This document shows, in pieces, positions 60,822 to 64,000 of a stretch of 64,000 nucleotides of DNA (its first letter is position 1; each line of letters starts with the position of its first letter). The position numbers were made by a program, and so were the translations under genes. The DNA is from Bacillus sp. F19 (GTDB taxonomy: Bacteria; Bacillota; Bacilli; Bacillales; Bacillaceae), in contig CP085710.1 in NCBI GenBank assembly GCA_023823795.1, forward strand, positions 4,118,001-4,182,000, written 5' to 3'. The notes under the pieces are model-generated. The model made no database searches and had not been told where the DNA came from. It saw nothing but the letters and a program-made list of their open reading frames with translations.

Positions 60822-61772
60822 TTAGGAATCATAGTGTACCCATTTATTTTGCAAACGCATCTGTATCACTGTAATAATTAAGATGATGATAAACAAAATG
60901 AATGCTTTGGCTGATGCATATCCCATTTCAAAGTATTTAAATCCGGATTCCCACACGCCATAAACAACTGTTCTCATTGGGTCAAGCAAAGAGTTCTCAG
61001 TGCCGACCATGATGAAGATCAAATCAAACATCTGCAGGGCGCTGATCATGGACATGACGAAGACGAAAAAAATGCTTGGCGTCAATAAAGGAACTGTTAT
61101 ATGAAAGAATTGACTTATTCTTGATGCACCATCTAGCTTGGCTGCTTCATAATAAGAGGTGCCGATCCCTTGAAGCCCTGCAAGTAAAAGCACTATATTG
61201 TTCCCGATGCTCATCCATACACTTACTAGAATAATAGAGATTAGTGCAATTTTTTCATCAAACAGCCATTCAGGCTGCGGGAGATGAAAGATTCCCAGCA
61301 CATAATTTATTAACCCGAATTCTGAGTTATACAGCCATTTCCAAACCATACCCACGGCAACAGGCATAGTGACAACAGGTAAGAAATAGAGTGTCCTGTA
61401 AATAACCATTCCTTTTATTTTTTGGTTCAGCAGAACAGCTACAAGAACCGCTAAGACGATAGAGAGCGGAACAGAGAGAAAGGTAAAGATCACCGTGTTT
61501 TTCATGGAACGAATAAACGTTTCGTCCTTCATTAAATTCATCATATTCTCAAAGCCATTGAAAACTGGTGCTGTTAACCCATCCCATTCTGTAAAGGATA
61601 AATAAAATGAAGCAGCTGCTGGTACCATATAAAAAATAAAAAGACCAAGGACAACTGGAGCGATAAACAGATATGCGCCTATCGCTTCCTTATTTAGCTT
61701 CTTTCTTTTCTGTTTGATAACAACTGCCTCTTTTCTTTCAATCTTTAATGCTGGAGGATAGTTGTTCAACAT
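60822..61772 (-). CDS. Carbohydrate ABC transporter permease (MalF/YesP-like)
   Basis: 316 residues from ATG 61772 with AAAGGAGAG upstream. Six or more membrane helices. EAA loop YYEAAKLDGASRISQFFHITVPLLTPSIFFVFVMS. Partner of the MalG-like permease 18 bp downstream. Substrate set by the binding protein encoded before it. Confidence 0.9.
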   Translation of the reverse strand: MLNNYPPALKIERKEAVVIKQKRKKLNKEAIGAYLFIAPVVLGLFIFYMVPAAASFYLSFTEWDGLTAPVFNGFENMMNLMKDETFIRSMKNTVIFTFLSVPLSIVLAVLVAVLLNQKIKGMVIYRTLYFLPVVTMPVAVGMVWKWLYNSEFGLINYVLGIFHLPQPEWLFDEKIALISIILVSVWMSIGNNIVLLLAGLQGIGTSYYEAAKLDGASRISQFFHITVPLLTPSIFFVFVMSMISALQMFDLIFIMVGTENSLLDPMRTVVYGVWESGFKYFEMGYASAKAFILFIIILIITVIQMRLQNKWVHYDS

Positions 61773-61834
61773 AAACTCTCCTTTCAAGGAAAGGTAATAG
61801 AATACAGCATTCTATTACCTTTCGTTTTTATGTT

Positions 61835-63097
61835 TTACTTTTCGTTTTTAAGAATTTCATCCATTTCTTTTTGTACTGTTTCCGCTGCTTCATCAATTGA
61901 TTTTTTTCCTAATAAGGCTTCCTTAAACTCTTTAACCTCAACATTTTGCCATTTTTCTGTATCCTTAGAAATTGGATAAGGAACTCCAAATTCTAAGGAA
62001 TCTGTAAATACCTTAAGGTTGATTGAAGGGATTGATTCTACCCATAGGGATTCTGCCTCCTGATAAGCTGGAATGGAAAAACCAGATTCACCCATGTATT
62101 GACCTGCTTCTTTACCAGAAAGCTTTTTTAATAGTTCCCAAGCTAATTCTTCATGTTTGGTCTTGTCATTCATTGACCAGCTTAAGCCATGAACAATTGT
62201 TGCTTTTTGTTTGCCTTTAGGCAGAGGCGCTATGCCAAGATCTTCTCCCAGCATCTCATAATAGGTTGGAGCGATAACAGAAATGGCCGGTGCCATGGCT
62301 GCTTTACCTGAACCAAAAATCTGATCACCTTTTGTTTCAACCTGCGTTTTTGCGGAAGGAGAAATCCCTTTATCCATTAACCTTTTCGTGAATTCAAATG
62401 CTTCTTTTGTTTCTGGCAGGTTATATCCAGATTTTGTTTTGTCCTCGTTAATAACATAACCGCCAGCCTGGTGAATTAAGTTGTAGTAACCTTGCTGACT
62501 GAGGTTTGAAGCAATATATCCATAGATTTTCTTATCTTTGTCCGTTAATTTCTCTCCTACTTCTTCAATTGTCTCCCAGGTCCATGTTTCATCGGGATAC
62601 GGAAGACCTGCATCATCAAACATTTTTTTGTTATAGTAAAGTCCTACTGAGTCTAAAAAGTATGGCATTCCATATAAGTGGTCTTCATACGTATATAAGT
62701 CCACTAATGCCGGTGTATAGACACTTGTATCAATCTTGTCTTTTTCAATAAGAGGCTGCAGATCTTTAATCAAACCGTTTGAAGCATATTGATGAAAGTT
62801 TGGTCCATTCATCCAAAAAATATCTGGTCCGCTGCCGCCCGCTGCACTTGTTTTTATCTTTGCCCAATAATCAGCAAAAGGCGTATAGGTAATGTTCACT
62901 TTTACATTTGGATGTTCTTTCTCGAATAATGCAACTGATTTATCCACAACTTCACTCACATTTTCGTCCCAGAGAGCAACATTTAAGGTTGCTTTTTCAT
63001 CACCTGAAGATTTTTCATTTCCGCTGCAGCCTGCTAAAACCACTCCAAATATCAATATAATGCTCAATATGAACGAATAAGACTTTTTCATGTTCAT
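61835..63097 (-). CDS. Extracellular sugar-binding lipoprotein of the ABC transporter
   Basis: 420 residues. Signal with lipobox VLAGC (~19-23). Family 1 solute-binding protein: LNVALWDENVSEVVDKSVALFEKEHPNVKVNITYTPFADYWAKIKT and later GSGPDIFWMNGPNFHQYASNGLI. Captures a sugar or oligosaccharide outside the membrane for the two permeases. First transport gene of the operon, four bases after the dehydrogenase. The ligand is not inferable. Confidence 0.9.
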   Translation of the reverse strand: MNMKKSYSFILSIILIFGVVLAGCSGNEKSSGDEKATLNVALWDENVSEVVDKSVALFEKEHPNVKVNITYTPFADYWAKIKTSAAGGSGPDIFWMNGPNFHQYASNGLIKDLQPLIEKDKIDTSVYTPALVDLYTYEDHLYGMPYFLDSVGLYYNKKMFDDAGLPYPDETWTWETIEEVGEKLTDKDKKIYGYIASNLSQQGYYNLIHQAGGYVINEDKTKSGYNLPETKEAFEFTKRLMDKGISPSAKTQVETKGDQIFGSGKAAMAPAISVIAPTYYEMLGEDLGIAPLPKGKQKATIVHGLSWSMNDKTKHEELAWELLKKLSGKEAGQYMGESGFSIPAYQEAESLWVESIPSINLKVFTDSLEFGVPYPISKDTEKWQNVEVKEFKEALLGKKSIDEAAETVQKEMDEILKNEK

Positions 63098-63101
63098 CCC
63101 C

Positions 63102-64000
63102 CTATTCTCTTATTAATGTGATTACTGATTTTTCTTTTGCAGATTGGTAAGCGGCTTGAACCACCTCTAATGTACGAAGACCGTCTTCTCCTGAAATCGA
63201 TGGAGTCCGCATTCCTTGTACACAATCAATGAAGTCATTTACAAGTCCAGAATCCATGTCGTCTCCCCATCCAATATGCTGTACCTTTTTCAGTTGGTCA
63301 TTAAATAACACAAGATGCTGTTTAAAGGCATCGAGTGAGATTGTCCCTTTCGTTCCGACAATTTCCATCGTCACATCTCCCCATGTCGGGAATGTTTTCG
63401 GACGGGACCAGCTAGGATCGATCGTCACAATCGCACCTGACTCTAGTTCTAATGTGACAATTCCGCAATCCTCGACATCGATATCATAAAATCGGGTATC
63501 AAGTTCGGCATACGCTTTCTTCGCTTCTTCGTCTAACATCCACCTGATAAGATCCATCACATGAACAATATGGTCAACAGCTGCTCCTCCGCCTGATAGA
63601 TCCTTTTGAACAAACCATCCCCCTGGCATTTGCCCATGATTTGTTGCATCAATTGCTACAATTTCTCCCAGTCCTCCACTGCGAATCACTTCTCTTACCT
63701 TTTGAACAGCAGGAACAAAACGAACGGGAAAGGCCACTTGCAGGATTACGCCGTGATCTTTGCATATGCCGATCATTTCTTTTGCATCCTTGACTTCTGT
63801 TGAAATTGGTTTTTCACACAAAATATGTTTTTTAGCCTTTGCCGCTTCAATTACATGGTTTTTATGGTTCGCGTTTTCTGAACAAATGACAACGGCTATA
63901 AGATCTGTTTGGAGGAAGCTAGTGAGATTCGAATAGTACTCGCAGTTAAAACGTTCAGCCATCATGCTTCCTCTTTCAATATCCTCATCCCAAATCGCTG
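63102..64000 (-). CDS. Gfo/Idh/MocA-family oxidoreductase, N-terminus beyond window edge
   Basis: At least 299 residues; the frame stays open to base 64000, where it reads AIWDEDIERGSMMAERF, so the nucleotide-binding start is outside. Visible are VICSENANHKNHVIEAAKAKKHILCEKPISTEV with the EKP motif and DLSGGGAAVDHIVHVMDLIRWML. Second dehydrogenase of this operon, beside the sugar transporter and the broken isomerase. With them it suggests catabolism of a cyclitol or unusual sugar via oxidation and isomerisation. Confidence 0.88.
   Translation of the reverse strand, partial: AIWDEDIERGSMMAERFNCEYYSNLTSFLQTDLIAVVICSENANHKNHVIEAAKAKKHILCEKPISTEVKDAKEMIGICKDHGVILQVAFPVRFVPAVQKVREVIRSGGLGEIVAIDATNHGQMPGGWFVQKDLSGGGAAVDHIVHVMDLIRWMLDEEAKKAYAELDTRFYDIDVEDCGIVTLELESGAIVTIDPSWSRPKTFPTWGDVTMEIVGTKGTISLDAFKQHLVLFNDQLKKVQHIGWGDDMDSGLVNDFIDCVQGMRTPSISGEDGLRTLEVVQAAYQSAKEKSVITLIRE

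Overview
The window looks like a chromosomal segment of a spore-forming member of the Bacillaceae. Supporting signs are a low GC content, strong AGGAGG ribosome binding sites, an sspH-type small acid-soluble spore protein, a DUF3231 protein, a TPP riboswitch in front of tenA-ykoEDC, and a heterocycloanthracin-type bacteriocin locus. The species cannot be named from the sequence alone.

Layout. 1-7.4 kb holds ordinary chromosomal genes: an epimerase fragment, a GNAT acetyltransferase, a membrane gluzincin, an EamA transporter, an acyl-CoA ligase and a DinB protein. An IS3-family element has landed in the loop of a shared terminator here. 7.45-22.94 kb is a 15.5-kb integrated element bounded by 46-bp direct repeats. 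The left repeat is the 3' part of an intact tRNA-Ala(GGC). The element carries a tyrosine integrase, two small HTH regulators with an operator cluster, a long leftward operon (sigma-like protein, RepL-like winged-helix protein, terminase-small-subunit-like HTH protein, many small unknown genes), and several AT-rich cargo genes with their own terminators: a SIR2-like NADase, a HEPN protein and two unknowns. It has no capsid, portal or large terminase gene, so it resembles a phage satellite or small integrative element with candidate defence cargo rather than a prophage. 23-26.5 kb has a frameshifted SMI1/KNR4 gene, a tautomerase, a DUF3231 protein and sspH. 26.6-30.4 kb is a second-type (ileS2-like, mupirocin-resistance-type) isoleucyl-tRNA synthetase with its own promoter and T-box leader, flanked by 44-bp direct repeats. 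30.5-36.2 kb has a small proline-rich protein, a broken IS110-family element, and a secreted zinc metalloprotease followed by a lipoprotein that shares a domain with it. 36.4-39 kb is a stretch of small and decayed genes, including the tail of an ECF sigma factor beside its usual DGPF partner. 39.3-42.7 kb is an amidohydrolase, DUF3311 and sodium:solute symporter operon. 43-46.9 kb is the thiamine-precursor uptake and salvage operon under a TPP riboswitch. 47.5-51.3 kb has a universal stress protein, a TetR-MFS efflux pair and small proteins. 51.6-57.5 kb is the bacteriocin cluster: SagB-type dehydrogenase, fused cyclodehydratase, ThiF-like partner and a 99-residue precursor with a two-part Cys core. 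58-64 kb is a leftward sugar ABC transporter operon with two Gfo/Idh/MocA dehydrogenases and a sugar isomerase that carries an in-frame stop.

At least seven genes carry a frameshift or internal stop (about 7.08, 11.6, 23.85, 31.82, 36.8, 47.6 and 59.37 kb). Some are clearly decayed. Others could be assembly errors and should be checked against raw reads before being treated as biology.
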